Origin: Neomoorella thermoacetica
GTDB taxonomy: Bacteria; Bacillota; DSM-521; Neomoorellales; Neomoorellaceae
Direction: 5' to 3'
NCBI RefSeq assembly: GCF_001875325.1
Contig: NZ_MDDC01000009.1
Coordinates: 61,052-125,051, forward strand
Length of the DNA: 64,000 nucleotides
The position numbers were made by a program, and so were the translations under genes. This document shows, piece after piece, positions 39,278 to 47,638 of this stretch. The first letter of the stretch is position 1; each line of letters opens with the position of its first letter. The notes under the pieces are model-generated. The model was not told where the DNA came from and made no database searches. It saw only the letters and a program-made list of their open reading frames with translations.

Positions 39278-39308
39278 AAAGGGGCACCGGGTGGTGTCCC
39301 TTTTTAAT
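39278..39308 (+). terminator. Terminator of the abrB-like gene
   Basis: An 11-bp stem with one GU pair (39278-39288 with 39293-39303) and a T-run. It also overlaps the end of rsmI and may act on both strands. Confidence 0.75.
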
Positions 39309-40227
39309 TCCCTGGAGGGCTAACAGATGTGTCTCCCGGTACGCTCCCACCGGGTGCGGTTGCAGTCTCCCCCTGCCCGCCGGTCCCTCCCTGCCCACCT
39401 TCCCGGGCTTGCAGGCAGGCCCTGTAGATCTCCCGCCGGGGCTGTCCGTAGACGCGAGCCACCCGGGCCATGGCCTCCTTACGGTCCAGCCCGCCGGCCT
39501 CCAGCTCAGCCACCTCGGCAGCCGCCCGGGCGGGATCATAGGCCGGCCGGGGGGCTGGTGGCGCCCCGGCTACCACCAGGGTAAGTTCGCCCCGGGGCGG
39601 GTTATCCCGGAAATACTCCCTGGCCGCCGGCAGGGTTCCCCGCCAGATGGTCTCGAACTTTTTTGTTAACTCCCGGCCGATGGCCACCTGCCGGGGCCCC
39701 AGGGTTGCCGCCAGGTCATCCAGGGTGGCAGTCAGCCGGTGGGGCGCCTCATAAAAAATCAGGGTTCGTTCCTCCCCCGTCAGGGCGGCCAGGCGTTCCC
39801 GGCGCTCCTTACCTGCCCGGGGCAAAAAGCCTTCAAAGGCAAAACGACCCGCAGGCAAACCGGAGGCCACCAGGGCGGTCAGGGCGGCATTGGCCCCGGG
39901 GACCGGCACCACCGGGAGGCCGGCGGCTACCGCGGCCCGGACCAGTTCCTCCCCGGGATCGCTGATTCCCGGCAGGCCGGCGTCGGAAACCAGGGCGATA
40001 TCCCTGCCCTCCCGCAGCAGCCCCAGCAGATAAGGGGTCTTGCTGGCCAGGTTGTGGCGGTGATAGCTGGTCAGGGGGGTGTGGATACCATAATGGGTCA
40101 GGAGTTCCCGGGTATGCCGGGTATCTTCGGCGGCGATGAGGTTTACTTCCTTCAGCACCCGCAGGGCCCTGAAGGTAATATCCTCCAGGTTGCCGATGGG
40201 GGTTGCCACCAGGTAGAGACTAGCCAT
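39304..40227 (-). CDS. rsmI: 16S rRNA (cytidine1402-2'-O)-methyltransferase
   Basis: 307 aa from ATG 40227. LYLVATPIGNLEDITFRAL, AAEDTRHTRELLTHYGI, LVSDAGLPGISDPG and PVPGANAALTALVASGLP are the tetrapyrrole-methylase-like motifs of RsmI. The tail (about 250-307) is Gly/Pro-rich (GGQGGTGGQG) and probably disordered. Upstream open frame to 40359 is yabA in another frame. It overlaps the yabA stop by 8 bp. Confidence 0.95.
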   Translation of the reverse strand: MASLYLVATPIGNLEDITFRALRVLKEVNLIAAEDTRHTRELLTHYGIHTPLTSYHRHNLASKTPYLLGLLREGRDIALVSDAGLPGISDPGEELVRAAVAAGLPVVPVPGANAALTALVASGLPAGRFAFEGFLPRAGKERRERLAALTGEERTLIFYEAPHRLTATLDDLAATLGPRQVAIGRELTKKFETIWRGTLPAAREYFRDNPPRGELTLVVAGAPPAPRPAYDPARAAAEVAELEAGGLDRKEAMARVARVYGQPRREIYRACLQAREGGQGGTGGQGETATAPGGSVPGDTSVSPPGN

Positions 40228-40537
40228 CGGGCAGTAACCCCTTCTTTTCCAGGAAGCTCTGGCAAAAAAGGCAGCCCTCATTACCCCGTACCCGGGCGAA
40301 ATGGGGCGGGCATACGTGGTAACCTTCATTATAGAGGCGCACCAGCTGCTGGCGCCCACCCTCCCCCTCGCCGGCAGCCAGGATCAGGGTCCGCAGGCGC
40401 TGGTTTTCTTCCTCCAGGGCCCTGACCCTGGCCCGCAGGCGCCGGGTTTCCTTGAGGACCTCATTCAGCTGCCCTTCCAGCCCGGCCAGGGCGACTGTGA
40501 GCATGCCCCCGGTATCCTCCGGTAGATTAGTGCTCAT
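40220..40537 (-). CDS. yabA: Replication initiation-control protein YabA
   Basis: 105 aa from ATG 40537. N-terminal leucine-rich coiled coil (LNEVLKETRRLRARVRALEEE, cited in part). C-terminal zinc-binding segment HVCPPHFARVRGNEGCLFC. YabA binds DnaA and the DnaN clamp and restrains initiation in Bacillus. GGGAG is well placed. Start overlaps the ricT stop by 11 bp, end overlaps rsmI by 8 bp, so translation is likely coupled. Confidence 0.93.
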   Translation of the reverse strand: MSTNLPEDTGGMLTVALAGLEGQLNEVLKETRRLRARVRALEEENQRLRTLILAAGEGEGGRQQLVRLYNEGYHVCPPHFARVRGNEGCLFCQSFLEKKGLLPDG

Positions 40538-41339
40538 GACATTCTCCCTCAATGGCTTCCAGAGGAAACTCCATACTCCCCTGCTCGGGTATTTCTACGG
40601 TTACCCTTTCCTTAAGGATATTAATCCCCGTCACCCGTCCGCAGCCTGCCGGCGTCCGGACCATGGCCCCGCAGCGGGGCAGGCGTTGCCTGGCATCTTC
40701 ATAGGCGTCGTTTTCATAGCGCAGGCAGCACATCAGCCGGCCGCAGAGCCCGGAGATCTTGGTCGGATTCAGGGATAAGTTCTGTTCCTTAGCCATGCGG
40801 ATAGATACCGGATCAAAGTCGCCCATAAAGGTGGCGCAGCAGATGGGCCGGCCGCAGCAGCCCAGGCCGCCCAGCATCTTGGCCTCATCCCGGACGCCTA
40901 TCTGGCGCAATTCGATGCGGGTGCGGAAAATGGCTGCCAGGTCCTTGACCAGTTCCCGGAAATCGACCCGGCCCTCGGCGGTGAAGTAAAAGATAATCTT
41001 GCTAACGTCAAAAGTAAATTCGACATCTATCAGTTTCATGGGCAGGCCGTGTTCCTGGATTTTTTGCTGGCAGATGGCAAAGGCCTCTTTTTCCTTCTGG
41101 CGGTTTACGGCCACCTGTTCCAGATCGGCCTGGGTAGCCGGGCGTAAAACCGGCCGCAGTGGTTGGACCACCTCGGTTTCTTCCACCTGGCGGGGGGCAA
41201 TGACTACTTCACCTAATTCCAGGCCCCTGGCCGTTTCGACAATCACGGCGTCGCCCTTGTTGAGTTTCAGGCCGCCCGGGTCAAAGTAGTATATCTTCCC
41301 GGCTTTTTTGAACCTGATGCCGACTACCGTAACGATGAT
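40527..41339 (-). CDS. ricT: RicT (YaaT, PSP1 domain), apparent ATC start
   Basis: 270 aa if read from ATC 41339. The N-terminus VVGIRFKKAGKIYYFDPGG is the conserved RicT start. LPMKLIDVEFTFDVSKIIFYFT, cited in part, is the PSP1 core. Its cysteines (GLGCCGRPICCATF, LCGRLMCCLRYE) are RicT-type Fe-S ligands. With RicA and RicF it helps RNase Y in Bacillus. The first ATG/GTG/TTG in frame is GTG 41246, inside the conserved part. GGAGG (41350-41346) stands 6 bases before ATC 41339. Confidence 0.88.
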   Translation of the reverse strand: MIVTVVGIRFKKAGKIYYFDPGGLKLNKGDAVIVETARGLELGEVVIAPRQVEETEVVQPLRPVLRPATQADLEQVAVNRQKEKEAFAICQQKIQEHGLPMKLIDVEFTFDVSKIIFYFTAEGRVDFRELVKDLAAIFRTRIELRQIGVRDEAKMLGGLGCCGRPICCATFMGDFDPVSIRMAKEQNLSLNPTKISGLCGRLMCCLRYENDAYEDARQRLPRCGAMVRTPAGCGRVTGINILKERVTVEIPEQGSMEFPLEAIEGECHEH

Positions 41340-41350
41340 TCTGCACCTCC

Positions 41351-41680
41351 CCCGGATAATCCTTGATAATTCCTTCGCTGGCGGCGGCTCGCCGCCCTTA
41401 TCTCTCCTCCGTAAAATTTACGTTGTTCCCTCACAAGGGCACGCTCAGGCGTTCTCGCCGGCGGTCTATGGCGGTCCAGCACTCAACCTGACAAAAACGT
41501 ATTTTTATAACTGCATTTTCCTTTTAGCCATCCAGCACCATAAGGTTAAGTGCTGGATTACCTCACCTCACCTGTCCTCTTACCGGCGCCTATGCTTCGC
41601 GGCTCCGGAACATATACCCAGCCCCTGTCGTTTACTGTTTCAAGATTCGTGAAGAGGCGGGGTCAGCCCTCATGGGGGAC
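41351..41680. other. 330-bp spacer without a recognised gene, hairpins present
   Basis: Between holB and ricT (Bacillus has only ricT here). It contains ATCCAGCAC (41530-41538) paired with GTGCTGGAT (41550-41558), and TTCGCTGG followed by the palindrome GGCGGCGGCTCGCCGCC near 41376-41395. An antisense plus-strand frame of 114 codons across it has no recognisable motif. No promoter was clear. Confidence 0.4.
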
Positions 41681-42553
41681 TCATCTGGAAAACTGAGTAT
41701 AAAGTTTAAACATCATGGTTTCCAGGGCCAGGCGGTGGTTGGCGTTTTGCTCCAGGGCTTCCAGGGTATCCTGGATAGCCCGGAAACAGGCCCACAGCCG
41801 GGAAGGTGCCAGGAACGGCGCCGGAGGTTCGCCGGGCTGCAGTAATAGTGTTGCCGACCCGGTCAGTTGCCAAACCAGCTGGTCCCGGCAGGCCAGGGCC
41901 ATACCGGTCAGCACTGCCGGCAGGTCAGCCTCCTTTTCCAGTTCCGGCAGGATCTCTTCCATAATAACCGGTAAATAGGCCGCCACCAAGCGTGCCCAGT
42001 AACCGGCACCCGCCGGAGAAATCGCCATTGTCCCTTCCAGGCGGATTTCCTGGCAGCGGGAGCGAATGGTGGGCAATAGGAGGTCCGGTTGGTCGGCCAG
42101 TAAGATTAGATAAGTCCCTTCCGGCGGTTCTTCCAGGGTCTTGAGAAGGCAATTGGCTGCTGCTGCCGTCATAGTGTCGGCCCCGGCCAGGACAGCCACC
42201 TTGACCCCGCCCTGGAAGGCCTGGAGGGCCAGCCTGGCTTCCAGTTCCCTTACCTGGGCAATCTTTAAATTGGCGCCGCGGGGCTCCAGGAGGTAGAAAT
42301 CGGGATGGTTACCGCCGGCCATCTGGCGGCAGGAGTGGCAGCTACCGCAGGGTTCGCCTCCCTGGAGGTGGCGGCAGTTCAGGGCTGTAGCCAGGTAGAT
42401 GGCTTCGGCCCGGCGTCCTTCTTCGCTCCCTCCTACCAGGAGATAGGCATGGGCCAGTTTCCCCGCCTGTAAAGCCTGTTGTAACTGCTGGTGTGCCGTC
42501 AAAATCTGTTGCCACCTCCCGGAAAATATCTTTTCCCCGGCTGGTTTTACCAC
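41681..42553 (-). CDS. holB: DNA polymerase III delta-prime subunit
   Basis: 290 aa. RWQQILTAHQQLQQALQAGK, LAHAYLLVGGSEEGRR (modified P-loop, as in delta-prime), zinc cysteines CRHLQGGEPCGSCHSC, LLKTLEEPPEGTYLIL and the SRC motif RSRCQEI. It is the clamp-loader stator. The Bacillus series tmk-yaaQ-yaaR-holB is reduced here to tmk-holB. Start uncertain: GTG 42553 has no good ribosome site; TTG 42502 has GGGAGG but would drop the conserved WxxI. Confidence 0.92.
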   Translation of the reverse strand: MVKPAGEKIFSGRWQQILTAHQQLQQALQAGKLAHAYLLVGGSEEGRRAEAIYLATALNCRHLQGGEPCGSCHSCRQMAGGNHPDFYLLEPRGANLKIAQVRELEARLALQAFQGGVKVAVLAGADTMTAAAANCLLKTLEEPPEGTYLILLADQPDLLLPTIRSRCQEIRLEGTMAISPAGAGYWARLVAAYLPVIMEEILPELEKEADLPAVLTGMALACRDQLVWQLTGSATLLLQPGEPPAPFLAPSRLWACFRAIQDTLEALEQNANHRLALETMMFKLYTQFSR

Positions 42554-42702
42554 GCTCGTTCCAGGGTCCTCGCGGAATGGCCATCACCGGAGGCTTAAAG
42601 GGGTAACTATTGAGTTTTGCAGTTTCGTCATCCGGCCACAGATTGCATCCTTTCGCTGGCGGCGACCTGTTGCCAGGAGCACGATAGTACCTACCCCCGT
42701 AA

Positions 42703-43344
42703 TCAGCCCCGCGATTCTTTATATATTCTGTTCAACCGGGCATCCAGGATCCCCTTGATCTCCTTCCAGACCACATCCGGGGAGGGAGTGCCGTCAATGA
42801 GGTGCACCCGCCGGGGTTCCCGGCGGGCCAAGTCCAGGTAACCCTGGCGTACCCGCCGGTGAAACTCCAGGTCTTCCTGTTCCAGCCGGTCGCTGCCGCC
42901 CAGGCGCCTGCCCAGGCCGATTGCCACCGGGACATCAATAAGAAAAGTTATATCCGGCCTCAGGTTACCGGTGGCCAGGTCATTGAGCCGGTCGACCAGT
43001 TCTGCTCCCAGCCGGCGGCCGTATCCCTGGTAGGCCAGGGTAGAATCGCTGAAGCGATCGCACAGGACGATCTTTCCCGCCGCCAGGGCCGGGCGAATCC
43101 GCTCGGCTACATGCTGGGCCCGGGCGGCGGCGTAGAGGAGAAGCTCCGCCCGGGCATCAACAGGGCTAAAAGAAGGTTCCAGGAGCAACCGGCGGATGGC
43201 CTCGGCCAGCCGCGTCCCGCCCGGTTCCCGGGTACGCTCCACTGCCAGCCCCCGCCGGTGCAGGTATTCTTCCAGCCGTTCCATCTGGGTAGTTTTGCCG
43301 GAACCGTCCGGCCCCTCCAGGGTTATAAAAAGGCCTCTGCCCAT
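42703..43344 (-). CDS. tmk: Thymidylate kinase
   Basis: 213 aa. P-loop EGPDGSGKTTQ, DR motif VLCDRFSDSTLAYQGYGR and the base-binding REPGGTRLAE loop. The LID region is GGSDRLEQEDLEFHRR. It phosphorylates dTMP. It follows the decarboxylase gene by about 95 bp and precedes holB. Confidence 0.96.
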   Translation of the reverse strand: MGRGLFITLEGPDGSGKTTQMERLEEYLHRRGLAVERTREPGGTRLAEAIRRLLLEPSFSPVDARAELLLYAAARAQHVAERIRPALAAGKIVLCDRFSDSTLAYQGYGRRLGAELVDRLNDLATGNLRPDITFLIDVPVAIGLGRRLGGSDRLEQEDLEFHRRVRQGYLDLARREPRRVHLIDGTPSPDVVWKEIKGILDARLNRIYKESRG

Positions 43345-43439
43345 ATCTCCATTACCTGCCGTCCCAGGATTAAATTCATAAAAGCTGCCAACATTTCCCT
43401 GGCCCGCCGGGCATCCCGGTTACCGTGCATCCTGCCAGG

Positions 43440-44849
43440 TCAGGCATCCACTACCAGCACCCGGCCGGCTGGTCCCCGTAAATCCCTGAGCCGCCGGAGG
43501 ACCTCCGGCGTCAGGACCTCCCCCGGTACCGCCAGGGCCAGGCCCGGGGGGCAGGGGGCAATGAGTTCAGCGGCAATCTTCCCCGCCGCCTCCCCCAGGG
43601 GCAACTCCCGCCGGGGGGCCAGCCAGGCCTCCCGGGGCGTCAAAGCCGCCTCGGGCATCCCGGCGAGCGGGGCCGGGGTTAAAGCTGCCGGCTGCCTGCC
43701 GGCGGCTCGCGGCAGGGCCAGCAGGGCAGCCAGCAGGGCCTCGATCTTCTCTTCCCCGTCGCCCGGGGTGATGATTACCAGGATATAATCCGCCCCCGCC
43801 AGTTCTACCTCATGGCCGGACCGGCGCAGGGCGGCAGCTACCTCGGTCCCCCTCCGGCCCAGGGGCGCCGTAGGCAGGAGCAGGCGGGTTACATCCAGGC
43901 CGCTGGCCGCCGGCCCGGTAACATCCGCCGCTGACAGGGGCGGTAGCCCGGCCCGGGCCAGCCCGGCCCGGGCCGCGGTAGCCCGGGCCACCGCCAGGCC
44001 CCAGTCCTGCCGGCCCTGTTCTTCCGCCAGGAGGCGGGCCGTATCCAGGGAAGCCATCAGGAGGTAGGAAGGACTGGTAGTCTGGAGCAGGTTCAGGGCT
44101 GCCGCCACCCCTGTCGCCGCGGCCTCCTCCCGCAGGTGCAGCATGGCTGCCTGGGTCAGGGCCGCCAGGGTTTTATGGCTGCTCTGGACGACAAAATCAG
44201 CTCCCAGGTCCAGGGGAGACGGCGGCAGGCCCGGAGCCAGTCCAAAGTGGGCCCCGTGGGCGGCGTCGGCCAGGACTGCCACGCCGTGGGCGTGGGCCAG
44301 GGCAATTAGTTCTTCGCTCCGGGGTACTATACCCTCGTAGGTAGGGTGGACCAGGAGCAGGAGCCTGGCCCCGGGATGCTCCCGTAAGGCCCGGGCCAGG
44401 CTGTCCGGGGCTACCCCCAGGGGCAGGCCCGGACTGGCCAGCCATTCAGTGGCCAGGTAAACCGGCCGGGCACCGCTTAAAATCAGACCATTAAAAACCG
44501 CCCGGTGGGCGTACCGGGGCAGTAAAACTTCTTCCCCGGGGCGGCAGGTGGCCAGGATGACGGCCATTAGTCCGGCACTGGCGCCGTTTACCAGGAAAAA
44601 GGTCCGTGCCGCGCCATAAAAGCGGGCCGCCCGCTCCTGGGCGGCGGCTATGGCTCCCCCGGGACAGGCCAGATTATCCAAACCCGGCACCTCGGTCAGG
44701 TCCAGGGCCAGGGCTGCCCCCAGGGAATTCCGCCATGCGGGCAAGGTATAGGCCCCGTCCTTATGACCGGGGGTATGCCAGGAGTTAAGTCCTTGTTGAC
44801 GATAGTTTAAAAGCGCCTCCCATAGAGGCGCCCGCCCTTGGGTCTTCAC
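43440..44849 (-). CDS. Orn/Lys/Arg decarboxylase-family PLP enzyme (YaaO/SpeA-like)
   Basis: About 469 aa. Substrate motif WHTPGHKDG near residue 25; GASAGLMAVIL; PLP lysine in FVVQSSHKTLAALTQ. The C-terminal extension is shorter than in E. coli inducible decarboxylases. Could form cadaverine, agmatine or putrescine; specificity cannot be told. Start: GTG 44849 gives the usual N-terminus, and its GTGA overlaps the stop of a small upstream frame; ATG 44894 is the longer alternative. Located before tmk as yaaO is in Bacillus. Confidence 0.88.
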   Translation of the reverse strand: MKTQGRAPLWEALLNYRQQGLNSWHTPGHKDGAYTLPAWRNSLGAALALDLTEVPGLDNLACPGGAIAAAQERAARFYGAARTFFLVNGASAGLMAVILATCRPGEEVLLPRYAHRAVFNGLILSGARPVYLATEWLASPGLPLGVAPDSLARALREHPGARLLLLVHPTYEGIVPRSEELIALAHAHGVAVLADAAHGAHFGLAPGLPPSPLDLGADFVVQSSHKTLAALTQAAMLHLREEAAATGVAAALNLLQTTSPSYLLMASLDTARLLAEEQGRQDWGLAVARATAARAGLARAGLPPLSAADVTGPAASGLDVTRLLLPTAPLGRRGTEVAAALRRSGHEVELAGADYILVIITPGDGEEKIEALLAALLALPRAAGRQPAALTPAPLAGMPEAALTPREAWLAPRRELPLGEAAGKIAAELIAPCPPGLALAVPGEVLTPEVLRRLRDLRGPAGRVLVVDA

Positions 44850-45034
44850 CCTTCTATTGTAACATACTTGCCGTAGGGGTGAAACACCCTCCATCGGCCC
44901 TTGGCATTCCCGATTTCATAAATACCTTTCTCCGGGCCGGGGTACAGGTCCCGGGCTCTGGTGGTTCCCGGCGGGCCAACTGAGCGCTCCAGTCCCTCAG
45001 CGCCCGGCGCGCTGGACCCCGGCGTGGTCCACAT
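44846..45034 (-). CDS. Possible small coupled open reading frame, unrecognised
   Basis: About 62 codons. The end KGRWRVFHPYGKYVTIEG looks protein-like, and its TGA overlaps the GTG of the decarboxylase gene as GTGA. The front overlaps the end of the pdaB-like gene in another frame, and no ribosome site was found for ATG 45034. It may be a real small protein, a decayed gene, or chance. No family was recognised. Confidence 0.2.
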   Translation of the reverse strand: MWTTPGSSAPGAEGLERSVGPPGTTRARDLYPGPEKGIYEIGNAKGRWRVFHPYGKYVTIEG

Positions 45035-45773
45035 AGTAATCACCCTTGAGAATTAGCTGCCCCACCGGCACCACCTGATAGCCGTCAGCCTTCAGCTTAT
45101 CCAGGAGGGGTCCCAGGACATCGGCCGTATAACGGCCATTATTATGGAACAGGACAATGGAGCCCGGCTTGATGCCCTTGACCACCCGGTTATAGATATC
45201 CGTGGCCGTCATTTGCTCCTGCCAGTCCAGGGAATCGACATCCCACTGGATGGCCCGGTAACCCAGCCTCTCCACCGTCCGGATAACTGTGTCGTTATAA
45301 TCCCCAAAGGGCGGCCGGAAAAGCTCAGCCTTATAACCCGTCACCTCCGTAACCATACGGCTGTTCTCCTGCAACTCCTTTTCCATTTCCGCCGGGCTCA
45401 GGGCGGTAAAATGGGGATGGGAGGCCGAGTGCAGGCCGATTTCATGGCCGTCGGCGGCTATCTTTCTGGCCACATCGGGATATCTTTTAAGCCAGATATT
45501 GGTAAGAAAAAAGGTCGTCTTGACGCCGTGCTGTTTGAGGGTAGCCAGCAATTTCGGGGTATACTCCGCCCCCCAAGTAGCGTCAAAGGAAAGGGCGACC
45601 TTTTTTTCCGTAGTGCCCACACTGTAAATGGGTAAAAGCCTGTTGGTACGCCCCACCAGGGTCGCCAGGGGCTGGTGGTCGGCCAGCCGGGCCCCCAGCA
45701 GGAGCCCCAGGAAAAACAAAAGCACCGGGATCAGGACATTACTAAGCCGGTGCCGGCGCCAGAGCAGGATCAT
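44997..45773 (-). CDS. Polysaccharide deacetylase, PdaB-like sporulation protein
   Basis: 258 aa. N-terminal anchor VLIPVLLFFLGLLLGA. NodB domain: VALSFDATWGAEYT (metal Asp; note DATW in place of the usual DDGP), HSASHPHF (HxxxH), FRPPFGDYND and LFHNNGRYTADVL. The FDATWG variant is typical of PdaB, required for spore stability in Bacillus. ATG 45773 follows a G-rich site; GTG 45782 is possible. Confidence 0.92.
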   Translation of the reverse strand: MILLWRRHRLSNVLIPVLLFFLGLLLGARLADHQPLATLVGRTNRLLPIYSVGTTEKKVALSFDATWGAEYTPKLLATLKQHGVKTTFFLTNIWLKRYPDVARKIAADGHEIGLHSASHPHFTALSPAEMEKELQENSRMVTEVTGYKAELFRPPFGDYNDTVIRTVERLGYRAIQWDVDSLDWQEQMTATDIYNRVVKGIKPGSIVLFHNNGRYTADVLGPLLDKLKADGYQVVPVGQLILKGDYYVDHAGVQRAGR

Positions 45774-45829
45774 CCCCTTCACCCCCAGGATGATCCTATT
45801 CGGCTACAGGTGGGTATATGAACTATGAA

Positions 45830-46006
45830 TCAAAAGTGGCCCTCCGAGCCGATAATAATGGCATTGAGGTTTAATTCCTGAACATTGGCATCAATTACGC
45901 CTCCAATTTGCACAATTTCCACTGCTGGAAAAGACCGGTTCCATGCCGATGATATTATTCCTGTTAAGGCCGTACTTGATAACCCACATGCCACCGGAGT
46001 TCTCAT
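45830..46006 (-). CDS. Possible 58-residue frame overlapping the korD stop
   Basis: ATG 46006 overlaps the korD TGA as ATGA. The frame ends at TGA 45832-45830. Its later part (QIGGVIDANVQELNLNAI) looks like ordered protein. Codons are more AT-rich than in the kor genes, and no family was recognised. No separate ribosome site is clear. Could be a small coupled protein or a chance frame in the 220-bp spacer after korD. Confidence 0.25.
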   Translation of the reverse strand: MRTPVACGLSSTALTGIISSAWNRSFPAVEIVQIGGVIDANVQELNLNAIIIGSEGHF

Positions 46007-46287
46007 TCAGGTTGCCGTCCGCTGTCAGACCGGCCCTTGCCGTCGCGGCGCTCAATCCAGATGGCGGCGTCGGGGCAGACCAGCTGGCACTTTTTACAGG
46101 CAATGCAGGGTTTACCATGACCGGGTTCGACCACCGGCGTACCAAAGGCCCCCAGTTGTTTGGCCCAGCCAATGGTATCCACCGGGCATTTCTCGATGCA
46201 CAAGCCGCAGCCTTTGCAAAGGGCCGGGAAGAGGTGAAAGATGCCCTTGCCGTTTTCCGTAGTAATGGCTTTAAAAGCTACGCTCAT
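46003..46287 (-). CDS. korD: 2-oxoacid:ferredoxin oxidoreductase delta subunit (ferredoxin)
   Basis: 94 aa with two 4Fe-4S motifs: CKGCGLCIEKCP and CIACKKCQLVCPD. It carries electrons from the TPP active site to external ferredoxin. Overlaps the gamma gene by 4 bp. Last confirmed gene of korABCD. Confidence 0.93.
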   Translation of the reverse strand: MSVAFKAITTENGKGIFHLFPALCKGCGLCIEKCPVDTIGWAKQLGAFGTPVVEPGHGKPCIACKKCQLVCPDAAIWIERRDGKGRSDSGRQPE

Positions 46288-46856
46288 TTTGCTCCCCTCC
46301 TGCTGCCCAGCTGGTAGCCCCTTTCCAGGGCGCGATAGTTCAGATCCCGCAGGCTGGGATCCCGGGCAAATTTATGGCCGAACTGGCGTTCCAGGGCTTC
46401 CTTTACTTCCTGTTGTTTCAGGAAACCGGTGAGACCCACCAGCACCCCCAGGATAATGACATTAAAAACCCGGGGGTGCATCTCCTTCTGGGCTATCTCC
46501 AGGGCAGGGACGGCCAGCTTTCTGGGCTGATCCCCATATACCTCACGGACTTCTTCCTCCAGGCTGGCGTCATAGACCAGGGTGGTCGCCGCGCCGGTAT
46601 ACTGCTTTACCCGTTCCACAGCCCGGTAGCTTAGAGCCACGACTATATCCCCGGTGGTAAATTTGGGTGCACTCACCGGCTGTTCGCTTACCTGGACGAA
46701 GGCCACCGAAACACCGCCCCGTTGTTCTACCCCGAAGTTGGGGATATACAGGGCCTGGTGACCGGCGCGGTAGGCAGCTTCAGTTAGAATCTCGGCTACG
46801 GACTGGACTCCCTGGCCGCCTTCCCCGGCCAGGGCAATCTTAATGTTCAGGGGCAC
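46284..46856 (-). CDS. korC: 2-oxoacid:ferredoxin oxidoreductase gamma subunit
   Basis: 190 aa. KIALAGEGGQGVQSVAEILTEAA is the CoA-binding gamma signature (cited near residues 6-28); then FGVEQRGGVSVAFVQVS. ATG 46856 lies inside the end of korB, 17 bp overlap. Confidence 0.93.
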   Translation of the reverse strand: MPLNIKIALAGEGGQGVQSVAEILTEAAYRAGHQALYIPNFGVEQRGGVSVAFVQVSEQPVSAPKFTTGDIVVALSYRAVERVKQYTGAATTLVYDASLEEEVREVYGDQPRKLAVPALEIAQKEMHPRVFNVIILGVLVGLTGFLKQQEVKEALERQFGHKFARDPSLRDLNYRALERGYQLGSRRGAK

Positions 46857-47634
46857 CGGGCGTTCCCTCCCCGGCCTGGCCGTTTTTTGCCTCGCCGGGG
46901 GTCCTTAATTCCCCGGTAGGAAAATAGGCAGCCATTTCTTTTTCAATAAAGCGCCAGGTTTCGGCGGCATTGGTACGCCAGTTGGTCGGGCAGGCCGACA
47001 GGGCCTCGATAAAGGCTATTCCCCGTCCCTCTATCTGGTTTAGCAAACCTTTCTGAATAAAGTTCTTGAGCTGGACCACGTTAGCAATGCTGCCCCTGGC
47101 CACATAGGCTCCGGGCGGGGCGACGGCAGCCACCAGTTCCGGTCCCAGTATAGGCCGGCCGGTGAGCTTGACGTCACGGCCGTAGGGGGTTGTCTCGGTC
47201 TTTTGCCCGGGGAGGGTGGTTGGCGCCATTTGCCCGCCGGTCATACCGTACTGGGTGTTGTTAACGACGATGATGGTTACCAGGTCGTTACGCACGGCGC
47301 TGCTGACCAGGTGCTGGGCGCCGATGGCATAGGCGCCGCCGTCACCCATGTAGGAAACAACCACCAGCTCCGGCCGGACCCGCTTTATCCCTACCAGGAC
47401 CGGGGTTGTCCGGCCGTGATGGGTCTGGATGGTATCCAGGTTGAAAAAGTCCCAGGAAAGGAGGGAACAACCTATATCGCAGCCGAAAATGGTCCTTTCC
47501 TGGATACCCAGGGCATCGATGGCTTCACCCAGGGCCTTGAGGATAATACCGTGGCCGCAGCCGGGGCAAAACTTATGGGGCTTGGTTTCGGCCCGCCAGA
47601 CCCGCGGCATTTGCGGCTGAGCAGCCAGGGCCAT
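46840..47634 (-). CDS. korB: 2-oxoacid:ferredoxin oxidoreductase beta subunit (TPP)
   Basis: 264 aa. FCPGCGHGIIL at the N-terminus; TPP motif GDGGAYAIGAQH with NNTQYGMTGGQ about 30 residues on; further Cys in GCDIGCSLLSWD. Together with the alpha subunit it forms the catalytic pair. The substrate is probably 2-oxoglutarate by analogy with Kor annotations in acetogens; branched-chain oxoacids are not excluded. Confidence 0.92.
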   Translation of the reverse strand: MALAAQPQMPRVWRAETKPHKFCPGCGHGIILKALGEAIDALGIQERTIFGCDIGCSLLSWDFFNLDTIQTHHGRTTPVLVGIKRVRPELVVVSYMGDGGAYAIGAQHLVSSAVRNDLVTIIVVNNTQYGMTGGQMAPTTLPGQKTETTPYGRDVKLTGRPILGPELVAAVAPPGAYVARGSIANVVQLKNFIQKGLLNQIEGRGIAFIEALSACPTNWRTNAAETWRFIEKEMAAYFPTGELRTPGEAKNGQAGEGTPGAPEH

Positions 47635-47638
47635 AAAA

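Noticed and set aside
41308..41652. 114-codon plus-strand frame over the ricT-holB spacer
   Set aside because: It starts antisense to ricT, has no recognisable motif and mixes hydrophobic runs typical of chance translation.
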